A stretch of DNA of 25,000 nucleotides from Glandiceps talaboti (GCF_964340395.1 NC_135570.1:5952822-5977821), one strand, 5' to 3'; numbered from the stretch's first letter, positions 1 to 10,675 are shown. Numbers and translations are program-made. Notes: generated by a model not told the origin, from the sequence alone.

Positions 1-327
1 AATGTACATTTGTATTCAAGTTAGGGGGTTAGCGTCATGATTAGCTTAGTGATCCCAATAAGGTTAGACTCCCTATGATATGATAAAAATTAATTATCAA
101 TGGCACGCTTCAAATGCCCGAATCAAGTGAAAAAGAAAGTTTACACAAACATGTAAAGAGTCGCTACAACATATTAAAGAAGATTTCCATGGTATTGGCA
201 AGTTTGCTTGACGTTTCCCGATTATCACCGATGCGAAGTTCCTGGAAAATGTTTTGAGTTGGGAGGAGGATTCAAAAGATATTGATTGAGGATATCAAAC
301 GACTTTTAATTTGAAATTTGTATTATT

Positions 328-385
328 GTGCGACGTTTCGATCCGTCTACTACAGACCTTGATCTCCTTAATCGAAACGTTGCAC
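328..385. repeat. Hairpin-forming repeat with GAAACGT arms
   Basis: The 15-base arms at 328-342 and 371-385 are inverted repeats of each other with one mismatch, which is a G-T wobble if folded. Each arm holds the GTTTCGAT/ATCGAAAC core. The 28-base loop contains a small inner stem, GTCT/AGAC at 345-357. GAAACGT(C/T)G motifs preceded by a short hairpin are frequent in metazoan mobile elements, including ones carrying hammerhead ribozymes. The CTGATGA core is not intact here. The element probably marks a small transposon or its decayed end. Confidence 0.55.
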
Positions 386-487
386 TCGTTTCCAATTCTG
401 CATTGTACTGTCCAATTGATTCTTGGAATCATGAACAATATTAATCGCCACTGTATTGTTGTGTTTTGACGTTCTTTCTGTGTTTTG
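386..487 (-). CDS. Weak candidate for RET exon 5 (start of CLD3 strand), possibly broken
   Basis: After the exon ending at 758, the minus strand has an acceptor ATTTCAGATAG before 487 that gives the required phase 0. The open frame contains N-N-T-V-A-I-N-I-V-H-D-S-K, resembling human D-T-V-V-A-T-L-R-V-F-D-A-D at the start of exon 5. The frame runs on as N-W-K-R-V-Q-R-F-D and then hits TAA. No good phase-1 donor, as in human exon 5 (about 196 bp), precedes the stop. The frame enters a hairpin repeat exactly at 385. Either the resemblance is chance and the true exon is left of the window, or an insertion has damaged or shortened the exon. I cannot decide between these. Confidence 0.22.
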
Positions 488-757
488 CTATCTGAAATAT
501 GGAAATATCTACACGACTCCAAAGAAATTGCAATCAATGTGGAAGTAAAGGGAAATTATAAATTTCGTAATAACACACGTTGATTAGTCTGTTTACTCGA
601 CACACTTGTAGCTTTTTTAGTTTGACTGGGGTTACATTTCTGTAAATGTCGCCTTGGTGCTAAGACATTAATAACGTATGTGACCTTTTAAAAGTACGTG
701 AATTATTCATTAAATTAGAGGGAACTACGAACAAATTTGCATTGATTAATTGCGTAC

Positions 758-996
758 CTTTGATCTCTTTTCTACTACTTCGACAACAACACTTTTTTCT
801 TGTTCAACTACTGGGGCGTGTTTATCGACTCTCAGTAAGGCAACACTGATATCGGCTTCTGTCGTAGTATTGCTCTGGTTTGCATGAACTGCGTGACATT
901 GTATTTTAAAATTGTAATGCCTATGTCCATCCAATGGCTTTGTTATGGAAAGTGCAGCAGTAGTTGACTCTACTTCAAATGGTAAATCTGGAGAAT
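758..996 (-). CDS. RET: RET receptor tyrosine kinase, exon 4 equivalent (CLD2-CLD3)
   Basis: This internal exon completes CLD2 and enters CLD3 of RET. The acceptor is TTTTTTTTGGCAG before 996 and the donor AAAG|GTACGC follows 758. The exon is 239 bp, phase 1 to phase 0; human exon 4 is about 242 bp with the same phases. The residues D-L-P-F-E-V...L-D-G-H-R-H-Y-N-F-K-I-Q-C-H-A-V-H-A match human G-L-P-F-R-C...L-D-R-E-Q-R-E-K-Y-E-L-V-A-V-C-T-V-H-A. The cysteine in the IQC segment corresponds to human Cys243, the partner of Cys166. Human unpaired Cys216 is Val here. The interdomain calcium-binding stretch, D-E-D-D-S-A-P in human, is R-V-D-K-H-A-P, keeping the D and A-P but fewer acidic residues. 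Two overlapping N-glycosylation signals occur at N-Q-S-N-T-T. The C-terminal V-V-E-V-V-E-K-R-S-K matches human V-V-E-F-K-R-K. This is the strongest of the three exons for identifying the gene. Confidence 0.92.
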
Positions 997-1188
997 CTGC
1001 CAAAAAAAATCAGAACGGTTTATAAAATCTTAAAATGCTATGCATGGCAAAGAATGAACATCAATATTAATCATAAGCTTATATTAAGATGAAATGGGAA
1101 ATGGGATAAATTTCCCTGAAAATCGAATGTCTTCTATTCTCTCCACACTGCCATATCCTTTTCAAATAATTAGATAATTTGGGATTTA

Positions 1189-1300
1189 CTTCTTGTTTTC
1201 AAGGAAATCGTCTATCAGTTATTTTCCGATAGACGTAACACAGCGTTTGCCGGCCATATTGACTACATTTTGATGTCAATTTGACCTCTGTTTAAAAGAA
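1189..1300 (+). repeat. Dispersed repeat family, copy 1 (in RET intron 3)
   Basis: The segment contains CTTGTTTTCAAGGA, then GCCGGCCATATTG, then ACATTTTGATGTCAATTTGACCTCT. The same order of blocks recurs at 10676-10905 (reverse), 19570-19785 and 21045-21115. It lies in the 1,223 bp intron between the RET exons at 2220 and 996. The copies are old, with many mismatches and no obvious target-site duplications. No coding capacity is seen, so it is probably a non-autonomous element. Confidence 0.6.
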
Positions 1301-2219
1301 ATTGTAAGGTGACCTAGGTTTTTTGTTATTGATTTAACTTAACTGGACTGAGGCTATTTTGGGATTTTCGTGAACTGAGTAACAGCATAAAAAGTTTATT
1401 TCTGATGTGTTTTCCACGTTATGAGACGAGTGCGCATTTGGGGGTACTCCTTGAGTACTGACTCAAACAGTCAGAAAGGATTATTCACATGGAGCCCGCA
1501 CGCAATATGCAATAACTGGCCAGTGAGAGTCCAGGTAGACTGTGGACTCATTATAAATGCCTTCACAATTCCAGGTAATAGCAATCTTTTCCATACAAAG
1601 TATGTTCATATAATTTCTAAGTATATCCAATATACAGCATTTGCTAGCTATCAAACAATGCTCTATTAACATTTACTCTCAGAATCTGTGCACTTTCTAT
1701 ACCCATACCATGTTACAATGTTCACTATGCAATGAAGCAGGACTTGTGCTGGGAACGTTTTCAATTCCAATATTTTAGCATTTATGACAAGTGTTCAAAG
1801 TGAATCAACGACTTTCTTTCAGTCTATAAGATTGTCCAAGTTGAATTCTGAAATTAAGCTTGCAAGTCAAATTTACAATATACAGTGTGCTGCAGGCTAC
1901 TACTGTTCACCCTCTCTGTGTTTGATGCAACCACTTGGAAACCATTAACAAATTGCACATTCCACACTTAATATAGCAATATTGCAATTTCTTACGACAT
2001 TTAGCTTGAATGCGCCATTTAAACATACTGCAACGTGTCGCAGACATGAAGACGTCCATGTTGTGATGTCTGCATTTGATATAGCAAGACACGGTATTCA
2101 TTCAATCTTTGGTATCGTCAAGAGCAGCATGTGCAGTGTCTTGTTGAACTCTGTACAATTGCATCAAAAAGACAGAGTGAACAACAATAACCTGCAACAG
2201 ACGATTAAAATGTATTTAC

Positions 2220-2480
2220 CCTGATCTGTTAGTAGACTGTAAAATGTCGTAGTATCTGTACATCTTTCCCTTTGGACCAATGAACCTATCGTTGCAAATG
2301 TCCTCCGACTCAAACCCGTTCCATCGTTCAGAAAAAAGTCAGTGTCTTCAAGAAAACATGCCGGACATGGTAGGTCTTCTTTATGTTTAACGGTTATCAA
2401 TATTTCTGTAAATGATTCTTCTCGATGAAGCAACAAAGATTTAACAAAAACTGCCCTTAAAGTCAGGGAATATGTATAAC
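2220..2480 (-). CDS. RET: RET receptor tyrosine kinase, exon 3 equivalent (CLD1-CLD2)
   Basis: This internal exon continues the RET ectodomain from the end of CLD1 into CLD2. The acceptor is CTTATTTGTTTCAG before 2480 and the donor CAGG|GTAAAT follows 2220. The exon is 261 bp, phase 1 to phase 1; human exon 3 is about 288 bp with the same phases. The start, G-Y-T-Y-S-L-T-L-R-A-V-F-V, parallels human R-G-F-P-L-L-T-V-Y-L-K-V-F-L. The end, C-T-D-T-T-T-F-Y-S-L-L-T-D-Q, parallels human C-P-N-I-S-V-A-Y-R-L-L-E-G-E, so the split codon falls at almost the same place. Cysteines in C-P-A-C and R-E-R-C probably match human Cys157, Cys166 and Cys197, which take part in CLD disulfides. The human Cys137-Cys142 loop appears to be deleted, which explains most of the shorter length. 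The intron to the previous exon is 507 bp and the one to the next is 1,223 bp. Confidence 0.9.
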
Positions 2481-2987
2481 CTGAAACAAATAAGCAATGG
2501 AGAATACAAAGCATAATAATCTACTATATTAAAGGGGATCAGTACTCCAGGAAAGAAAGGCATTTTCGTTTGAGAATTGTATATGTTAAATCATGAAATG
2601 GCCGTCCTGAAAATGTCTTTATTTCCTGGAGTGGTGTTCCCTGTTCACAATTCACTGTTATCTAACTACATATTGGATCATCATCAGCAGCATTTTGGGC
2701 TAATCAATATCTTCAATTTTTTCAATATCTTTCAGTCCGGTTTGATTGAATATCAACTCAACCATGGAAATCATTGTTGACTGTACCTGCTGACTGTCTG
2801 AAACTGTTTGGAAATCAACTATCTAATATTTCAGATTATGTTTTCCGTGTCATTTCAACAAAACAAACATCGTTCTCTGCATATTTCAAAACAGACATTG
2901 TTCTGTGCATATTTCCAATGGTGAATTAACTTAAGTTTTCACGTTTAATAAGGACATGATGAAGAATACCAATGTAAGGTTAATTAC

Positions 2988-3260
2988 CTGCTTTGTCTCT
3001 CAAACTGTAAAGTGTCGAGATAATGCTGGCATCTTCAAATATTACAAATGGTTGCTCCCCACTGCAAGTAATGTTACATGAACTTTGGTCCTGTTGAAAA
3101 CCACATGGTGTAAATATGAAGTTGCACTCAAGGCTGTACGTCAAGACTCCGTTACCCTGGTACATAGCGTGCAGAGGTAGAATTGGTTGAAATTCACTAG
3201 CTTGTAGGTCTGATGGCACTGTAATGTGATACACTATCCTGGGAAAGTATAGTCCATGAG
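2988..3260 (-). CDS. RET: RET receptor tyrosine kinase, exon 2 equivalent (CLD1)
   Basis: This internal exon encodes the N-terminal part of the first cadherin-like domain of RET, the cell-surface receptor tyrosine kinase that binds GDNF-family ligands together with GFR-alpha co-receptors. The acceptor is TTTTATTTTACAG before 3260 and the donor is GCAG|GTAATT at 2988/2987. The exon is 273 bp, enters in phase 1 and leaves in phase 1; human exon 2 is about 264 bp with the same phases (from memory). The first residues read A-H-G-L-Y-F-P-R, against A-L-G-L-Y-F-S-R at the human signal-peptide/CLD1 junction. The later F-V-I-F-E-D-A segment lines up with human I-C-I-Q-E-D-T. Between them lie four cysteines (LEC, TPC, SSC, ITC) with no counterpart in human, and a possible N-glycosylation site (N-I-T). 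The human unpaired Cys87 position is Val here. The ATG-less N-terminus means the signal peptide is on a separate upstream exon. Orthology is assigned from this exon together with the next two. Confidence 0.88.
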
Positions 3261-4556
3261 CTGTAAAATAAAAGTGAAAATGGATTATCGAAGCTCTTAA
3301 AAGGGAGTTACTGTGTAGCTAAATCTGTCAGGGTTAACCTGAACTGCTTTAATCGTATGCATATAGAGATACAGGATATACAAAAACATTTGTGTCATAA
3401 GTAAGAGATTTTTCGCATTGAATGTCTCCTTGGGTGTAATGACGAAGAACTTTGACAGTATAATGTCGGAAACGGAATACATATATTGTATTAACAAATG
3501 TTGTTGCGCTACAATAATATTTCACACGTCCTCTACAGACATATAATCATACATTGTGCTTGGCAACGAACGTACAGTTTCGCTATTATACCAGCAATGG
3601 GTAATTAGATGTTACTCCCCAAAATTTTGCTTCTTTCAGCCAAGGGAAATACGAGTGACATAAGGGGTATTTACAACACTTAGCAGGTCACAGGTTTTCT
3701 TCCGACTGAATGAAGAATAATATTGGAGAATAACATAATTATACCAGCGCAGGTAATATCAAAGAAAACATGAGGCAAAGTAATTGCAATTTTGAACGTT
3801 TTCGCTCATATTTCGAACACAACAGAACAAGTGACGTAGATACTCGTCTTCGTGACATAACGCATTGTTATGACGTAGAATGACCAGAGTATATATTCCA
3901 TATTTTTGTTCAACTTGGATCGTACATGGTATAATGTTAGACGTTCCTGATATTAGTCGGGAAAACAATTTACGACAGCGGAGATTAACTCATCATCACA
4001 AGCCTTAAGAGTGGTTTTCAATCTCGTCATGACGCCATGACATGGATTTGAAGCCATGTGTATTTCTGAGTCAGCTTAGCATCGACCTATGACAGTAAAA
4101 ACTGAAATAATAACGATAACTATCTCCACATATACACCCAAATCACGTACATGAATTGTTAATAAAGTTATTTGTCAATGTAGTCACTGTTTTACTTCTT
4201 AAAAAGCACAAAAACATTTACTCAACCGACACCTTGAGGACCAATGAATATCAATATTCAAATGCACTCTCTATTTCTTTTTCTTTTATATTTGGACTTT
4301 GCCAAACTCCAATCAATGAATTTATAGTCTTAGATTATTTCTATTTTGTAAATATCATTTAGAGTATGATGCACTATTCAAGGCTCTTTTCTTCAAGCCA
4401 CTTGTTTATCATGTAATTATGAAGTCGATGCATGTAACTATTTGAATCCATATGATTATCTTTCATAGAATATGAAAGTGGATGTTGAGTATTCTATTAA
4501 GAAAGTTCATTTATTTCAATTTACCTCGGCTGTAACAAAATACATTTCACATGCAA
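3261..4556. other. No recognisable gene; RET intron 1 or upstream flank
   Basis: This A+T-rich stretch lies upstream of the first RET exon seen. The open frames on the minus strand at 3297-3497 and 3759-3968 have no signal-peptide character, no phase-1 donor and no resemblance to RET exon 1. I see no repeat or RNA gene. Confidence 0.5.
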
Positions 4557-4598
4557 ACTAATACATACATACATACATACATACATACATACATACAT

Positions 4599-4637
<39 letters not shown>

Positions 4638-4689
4638 CATACATACATACATACATACATACATACATACATACATACATACATACATT
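4557..4689. repeat. Compound microsatellite (CATA)n(CA)n(CATA)n
   Basis: An uninterrupted CATA tetramer array runs for about 60 bases, changes to CA dinucleotides at about 4616-4638, and returns to CATA until about 4687. The reading frame across it encodes only a Met-Tyr-Val-Cys repeat and is not a gene. Confidence 0.95.
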
Positions 4690-6854
4690 AAATAGGTAAA
4701 TAATGCATATAACAGTAAAAAGACCAATAAACCTGGTTAGGATAAGGTCGAAGAATCATGCATGGCTTTCTCTTTGCTTATATCGTCGATATTGACATGC
4801 ACGTTACTTGAGTGATATACGTCTTTGACATTTACTTTTCCCAAGGGTATTGTGTGAAAAGTAATGGCTTCAGCGAACAACTGCCGGGAATGTCGTCAGC
4901 GATTGTAATTAATTATAAAGTGGTAATTAAATCTCTACATCAATTATGCTGTGAATGAATGATGGTCAATATCGGTAGCTGGGATTCCGTTGAAATTGTG
5001 TTGAAATCTCAGTAATGGTCTATTTGTGAGTTTACGAGTACTATAACCATATATATAAATGATTGAAGGCAACGAAGTTCAATTCAGGTAATAATTTTAC
5101 CTCAATTTCTCGTTAATGGGACATAGCTAGTAAATTTATAATGGTCTTACATATATGGCAAACCAACTATTCAGTACTAGCCATGAAAAGGCACCACCTG
5201 CCGAGCATCCCTTAATCCCTTGATGTAAAAACTATTTCACGTTATTCAGAACATAAAGACATTGTATCATTTCAAATTGATTTTGCCATTTACTGAACAC
5301 AGACTAAATGAAGACTACTGGGTAGGTTACACATACAAGATACACCTGACATGTGTTGTCAAGACTATAATACACTGTTCTGAGATCAATAATGTCTTGT
5401 TAACATACATAATGGATAGTTTTATTAAATGTATTAAGAGGCTAAAATGGCATTATATAGATATAGTATAGGTATTGCCTGGTTGGGACATGGTAACCTT
5501 TGAGACCGATGTATTTCATTATTTACTTTTATGAGCTCCTTAATTGGGTGGGTGGTTATTGTAAGGAGTTATTCATCATCATTCGTCTTCAGTGTTGCTT
5601 TAGTTTGAAATTCTATTCGGTGATCTATTTAAGGAAAAGTTCAATCAGACTTAATTTAGGTCTTAGTACACTTGTATTGCTTACTAGTATCAACTTAGAG
5701 GACAAATCTAGTCAAATTTATATCTACCTATAGTACGCTTATATTGATAGCTGCATATTTTACAGCCAGCCATGCTTACCTAAACAGCACGATGCAGGAG
5801 AGAGGCATTTGTAAAATACATATTATTCCGTACAACAATTGAAAATGATAGTTGAGTTTGTGATATCAAATTAATCTCTATTATGATTTTCAAAATTTCT
5901 CTGCCTATAAAGTCACATATCTTATAACAGAAGGTTGTTGTAAACATATTGCAGTCGTAAACTAACACATTACAAGATTCGTTCTTAGTTTATGGCATAG
6001 AAGATACTATTTTATGAAATTTTGTCACAGTACTCGTCGAGTACGTCTTATTTAAGTCTAGAAACGTCTTCGACGTCAATGCAACTCTTCGTTTTATTTA
6101 CTTAACCGGTATTTACAATTTTGTTTGATCGTGATGCACGTCTAATCAAGTCACAGGAGATGCTATTTGTCCTGAGCCGTGAGTCAGGAGAAGTAAACTA
6201 ATCTGCCCCTTGGTGACCGCTTTCATTAAGATGGATGAATAGTTACTGTGGTCGTCATGGCAATACATTTGGGTCAGGATGACATAATAAGATGAATGGA
6301 TTTTTAGGATAATTCTATGTAAGCTAAAGCAAACTCATCTGACAACATGACTCCAGGACATACAGCGATGAGGATGATGTATGTTTGCAGACACTGTCAA
6401 GTGTACAATATGAGCGCATACAATGGTCTCAAATCAATGACCTGCGACAAGATGAGTGCAAATTCTATTTCAAATGATAGTATTTACGTTCCTCTTACAC
6501 TGGGTCATCTACAGTGTGAACATACACATAGAGAGGCTGTTACATTACAATATATACGGATATGAGGTTATCATATAGCTAGAAAATATTAAAGTTATCG
6601 CAGGTTGGGTCAATTTACTTGTAATTATAAGACATTACTTTGTTGCATTGCAGAGTGGACTATTCAATATCACTGAAATTATTACTGTGTTAGTAGGGTT
6701 AATGTGACGCCTTGTTTAGTACTCCCCTAGTACATGTACTTGGTATGATACAATGACAAGACAACCTTTTACATGTTCACTTGGATATCGTTGAATGACA
6801 AGTTAACCTGTTAAGGCATGGCCGATAGTATTTGTCATAGAGGATTACCATAAC
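4690..6854. other. No recognisable gene
   Basis: This is about 2.2 kb of A+T-rich sequence. Short open frames on both strands, for example 5262-5471, 5500-5733 and 6347-6565, lack splice signals in suitable phase, domain motifs or codon-use structure. A strong-looking minus-strand donor, TTTAG|GTAAGC near 5780, has no coding frame of the correct phase with a start codon. Confidence 0.45.
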
Positions 6855-6878
6855 CGTGTATGTATGTATGTATGTATG

Positions 6879-6912
<34 letters not shown>

Positions 6913-6938
6913 TGTATGTATGTATGCATGTATGTATT
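6855..6938. repeat. Microsatellite (GTAT)n
   Basis: About 20 GTAT units with one TATA variant near 6880 and one GCAT variant near 6926. The flanks are unique-looking. Confidence 0.95.
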
Positions 6939-8196
6939 TGACATTCTGCTACATGAAGATAATCTAGCTTGATTAATTCAAATGCCTAAAAGCAGGTGTG
7001 CTGTAGAGCATTACTGTACTTTGAATTGAAATTAAAGTACATAAGGTCGCCGTGCTCATATACCCTTCCCACTGATCGATTTATGCTGTATAATTCACAA
7101 ATCAAGGTTTTTAATATCAAATAGTTTGAAATCAGTCATGCGTACTAGACCCTTCACGCAGATATGTCATGTTTTACGAATGTTCCACTTCGACTTTCTC
7201 TCTAGGGGCTCGTCTATAATTCAAAGTTCGCTTCTAGTTCATTTTGTCAGTTACAGTTCTTCGAATTATCTCGATAACGAGTCGATCGAGACAATTTCAG
7301 TGCTCTGCTTCATGCGCCATAAATGCACTTTCAATTTTCGAATAGTAAAGGCATATGTCTCACTGTGATTTAATTAAAAGACTTGAACTGTTGATAACAA
7401 GCGTATTCGTTCTTTTACATCAAGCGACCGACCAATTTTTCTTCAGTAACTATTAATGCATGATACATTTTTTCTTTCCATTTACCTCGAGTTAACAATG
7501 AAATTTCCAATTTAGGAAAGCAGACAGTTTCTACTTCGCTGCACATCAACTCTTCGACAGCTTAGGTCACAAATGGCTTCAGGAACTTAACCTGATATAA
7601 TTTGGTGTAGATTAATACAGCTTAGTTGTCTAAATCTATATGTTATTCAATATATATTGATATCCCTGAATCATACGCTCCAAGAAAATCCAACACTACG
7701 CCGTACAGATAGTTGTTTAAACAGAGCCATCATTCTGGTACCGTTCTACTCATATACAGATATATACAGAAGTCCAGAAACTGCGGTGAATAAACAAGAT
7801 GATTGATCAGCTTTCCAAACAAAGGAAGAGTCTAAACCACATGCAATGTCTCATTGATAGCTCGATATTACAAATCGCCATGGCATATTATCTGGGCAGT
7901 CAAACATTTTTAATCAAAATATTTTCTTGGCCACGTTAATATAACGAACAGTATGTAAAAATTTCAAGACATACTTCAATATTTCTAGGTTAGCAGACAG
8001 TTATAATCGAAATGTTTTCTCATCGACACAAAGACAAATAGGGCGGAATTCATTATAAAATCGCAAGGCATACTGATGCTCACAAATCGATGAGATTAAC
8101 TGAAGGTTATCATTTACTTGAAATATGATGAACGCGTGCAAGACATTTTAAAGAAATATTGTTTTTGTCCAAAGATCCTACAAAATAATTCGAATA
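6939..8196. other. No recognisable gene
   Basis: A+T-rich sequence without convincing exons. The plus-strand frame at 7126-7368 has no supporting splice sites or recognisable motif. Confidence 0.45.
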
Positions 8197-8197
8197 C

Positions 8198-8236
<39 letters not shown>

Positions 8237-8332
8237 ATGTATGTATGTATGTATGTATGTATGTATGTATGTATGTATGTATGTATGTATGTATGTATGT
8301 ATGTATGTATGCATGTATGCATGTATGTATGT
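8197..8332. repeat. Compound microsatellite (CTGT)n(ATGT)n
   Basis: About nine CTGT units change abruptly to about 24 ATGT units, two of them GCAT variants near the end. Just after the array comes ATGTCACATTGATCT, which matches the right flank of the compound microsatellite ending at 9999 except for a 3-base gap. This suggests both arrays sit inside copies of one mobile element. Confidence 0.95.
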
Positions 8333-9747
8333 CACATTGATCTCTTAAAGTCATACAGTTTTCTGTAAATATTTGTATTCTAACAGAACGCGCTCATTTT
8401 TACATCTGTTTAATAAACCTATGGAAACTTATCTGTCATAGATATTAAATCGTTCATTCGCCATTGATATTATAGATTGATACTTTTTTATTTGTCTTTG
8501 TTATATGTTCCCCTACTTGGACAAGGAAGCTTTGTCTTATATTTACCTACCATTGGCTTAAAATAAGTGTCGGATTTCATTTATCACTTTTAATATTAAA
8601 TAAGTGATGTCGACATCTTCAACCTTATTAAAATGTAAAAGAAGGGAGAGGTGTAAGGTTTTAAATCGCCAAGCCTCTGACTAATAGAGGCATCCAAACT
8701 CATTCTCTGAGGGCGTAAACATTTGTGGAAATATAGTCCCGAAGATAAGTGTCAAATTAACAACGTTCCGAAATATGTCAGATAACCGTGAGCTCACGAC
8801 ACAACAGCTACAGTGAAAGGAACGGTATACCGCGGATAGTTAGAATACGCGTACGCGAGGAAATAATCATCGAAAGAATCACGCACACTAAAAGTACAAG
8901 TCCTAAACGCTAACCCCCATCACATAGAATAATATATAATATTGTAATCCTCCAACTGCATTGTAACTCTATTCAAATTCACTTCACATTCTAGTATTAT
9001 CTATTAATCAGAATGTCACGATTTGCATTAATATGAATTCATTTGATGGTCCAGCGACGTCAATGGAATGTAATACTTTTTCTATGACGGAATAAAGTCA
9101 CTGTCTTGTGATGAAAAAAGCACAATCAATGGTTTAATCAGACTTCTCTGTGGGATGTAAGTATCTGCTAATGATACTGTGTCCTCACAAAATATGAAGG
9201 AAACCCTTGAGTGTGCGATGACGTTTAAGGTAAATAACATAACATGCAGTGCTCATTCATACTAGACAGAAGTCTGACATTATAATGAACTCTATAGAAA
9301 AGGAGACGGAAAGATGAATGACTCTTGTCAGAATCTGTAAAACAAACTGAATAGCCCAGTCATCTTTCGTCCTCTAGAAGAGTGTGTTGATGGTATGGTA
9401 TGGATGTGCCTGGGGCTTCTTTTAAATTTGTTGAGTCACGAAGATTTATGGTCTGACGAAAAACATGTACTACAGTAGCTGTTAGATCTCATGTATACAC
9501 GAATGGGTTGAGTAACCACATTAAAAAGTATCATGTCAAAGTAGTGTTAAGGTAAAATTAGCCTCAAGGACCTTTTCCATGAAAATTAAGTTCATAGAAT
9601 CTCACCAAACTATCCCATATGAAAAGCTCTTTTTCCCCAGAAATGTGGGGTTTACCATCTTGCTTTCAATAAAATAGACAATCGGTTATGTTCCCATGGA
9701 GTTATTACAGTGTTTGGTGGTTGGTGGCCATACTTGCTTATAAAATA
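8333..9747. other. No recognisable gene; possible repeat remnant at 9540-9690
   Basis: No exon-like frame is seen. The stretch 9540-9690, with CTCAAGGACC, CCATATGAAAAG and CCATCTTGCTTTCAA, loosely resembles the 5' half of the dispersed repeat better preserved at 19570-19785. The resemblance is too weak to call as a copy. Confidence 0.4.
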
Positions 9748-9999
9748 AGTGTGTGTGTGTGTGTGTGTGTGTGTGGATGGATGGATGGATGGATGGATGG
9801 AGGTAGGTAGGTATGCAGGTAGGCAGGCAGATAGGCAGGTAGGTGTGCGTGTGTATGTGTATGTGTGTGCATGCGTGTGTCTCTGTCTGTCTGTCTGTCT
9901 GTCTGTCTGCCTGCTTGTTCGTGTGGACTGATGAATGGATGGATGTTAGTAGGAAGGTGAATGAATGAATGAATGAATGAATGAATGAATGAATGAATG
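9748..9999. repeat. Multi-unit compound microsatellite cluster
   Basis: Successive simple arrays lie head to tail: (GT)n to about 9773, (GGAT)n to about 9800, (GTAG/GCAG)n to about 9843, (GT)n with AT variants, (CTGT)n at about 9882-9910, a degenerate (GGAT) part near 9936-9945, and (GAAT)n at about 9958-9998. Long open frames on both strands across it are purely repeat-encoded. Confidence 0.93.
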
Positions 10000-10675
10000 T
10001 CACATTGTTTGATCTGAGAGATGAATGACATGTGTATGTATGGATACACACGATAAATGATGAGGATGAATTAAATATTCAGTTCAACAAAAGATAAATG
10101 GGGATGAGTTTTTTTCTTCTAAAATCCTTCTTGAAACAATATCTTATTCAATCTATATATCCGTAGTTTTAGTCTTATGGTTTGACATGGCTGCTTATCA
10201 ACTATTACTATATTATTATGGCCATTTATAAGATTTTTTTTTATTTATAGAAAAATGAAGTCATTTGAACTAGTTTTTATTTAACGATATTCCGGGAAAT
10301 ACAAAAAAACAACAACACTTATAGTGTGTTTCAACCAATGGGTGTTTTAGAATATTCTTTACTGTAAAGAGCAAACGACCATTATGAGAGAAAACATTCT
10401 AGTTATAATGATTAGACACTCAATGAGGAAATGAGTCAGTCTAAATCGACTTATTCACTGAGTTGCAATTAGTAGAAAGCGTACGATTGTGACGTTTGCA
10501 AGGACAAAGTAACTAGTGCAAGTCATACATGCAAATCCAACGTAGATTCATACAATCGACTAAACACCCACGATATATGCCCTTTTAACGTAAATGCGAC
10601 TAGGAATTAAACTGTTGCTAGTTTGGTCAAGAAAGACTGCACCCCATTCTCAGAAAAAGGGGGTTACAAATATAA
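10000..10675. other. No recognisable gene
   Basis: A+T-rich sequence starting with the TCACATTGTTTGATCT flank shared with the 8.3 kb microsatellite. There is no exon-like frame or RNA gene. Confidence 0.4.

Noticed and set aside
160-241. Alternative minus-strand RET exon 5 starting after TTTTCCAG at 242
   Set aside because: The phase-0 frame (ELRIGDNRETSSK...) shows no similarity to the RET CLD3 region.
4521-4727. Minus-strand open frame with a Met-Tyr-Val-Cys repeat
   Set aside because: It is a translation of the CATA/CA microsatellite, not a gene.
5780-5968. RET exon 1 candidate ending at a strong minus-strand donor (TTTAG|GTAAGC)
   Set aside because: In the phase-1 frame required by RET exon 2 there is no start codon before an upstream stop, and no signal peptide.
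8110-8348. Overlapping open frames on both strands rich in His-Thr-Tyr-Ile or Cys-Met-Tyr-Val
   Set aside because: They are open only because the CTGT/ATGT array has no stop in several frames.
9686-10051. Two overlapping minus-strand frames of 103-121 residues rich in His, Ile, Ser and Thr
   Set aside because: They are repeat-encoded by the compound microsatellite; no splice sites or domain.
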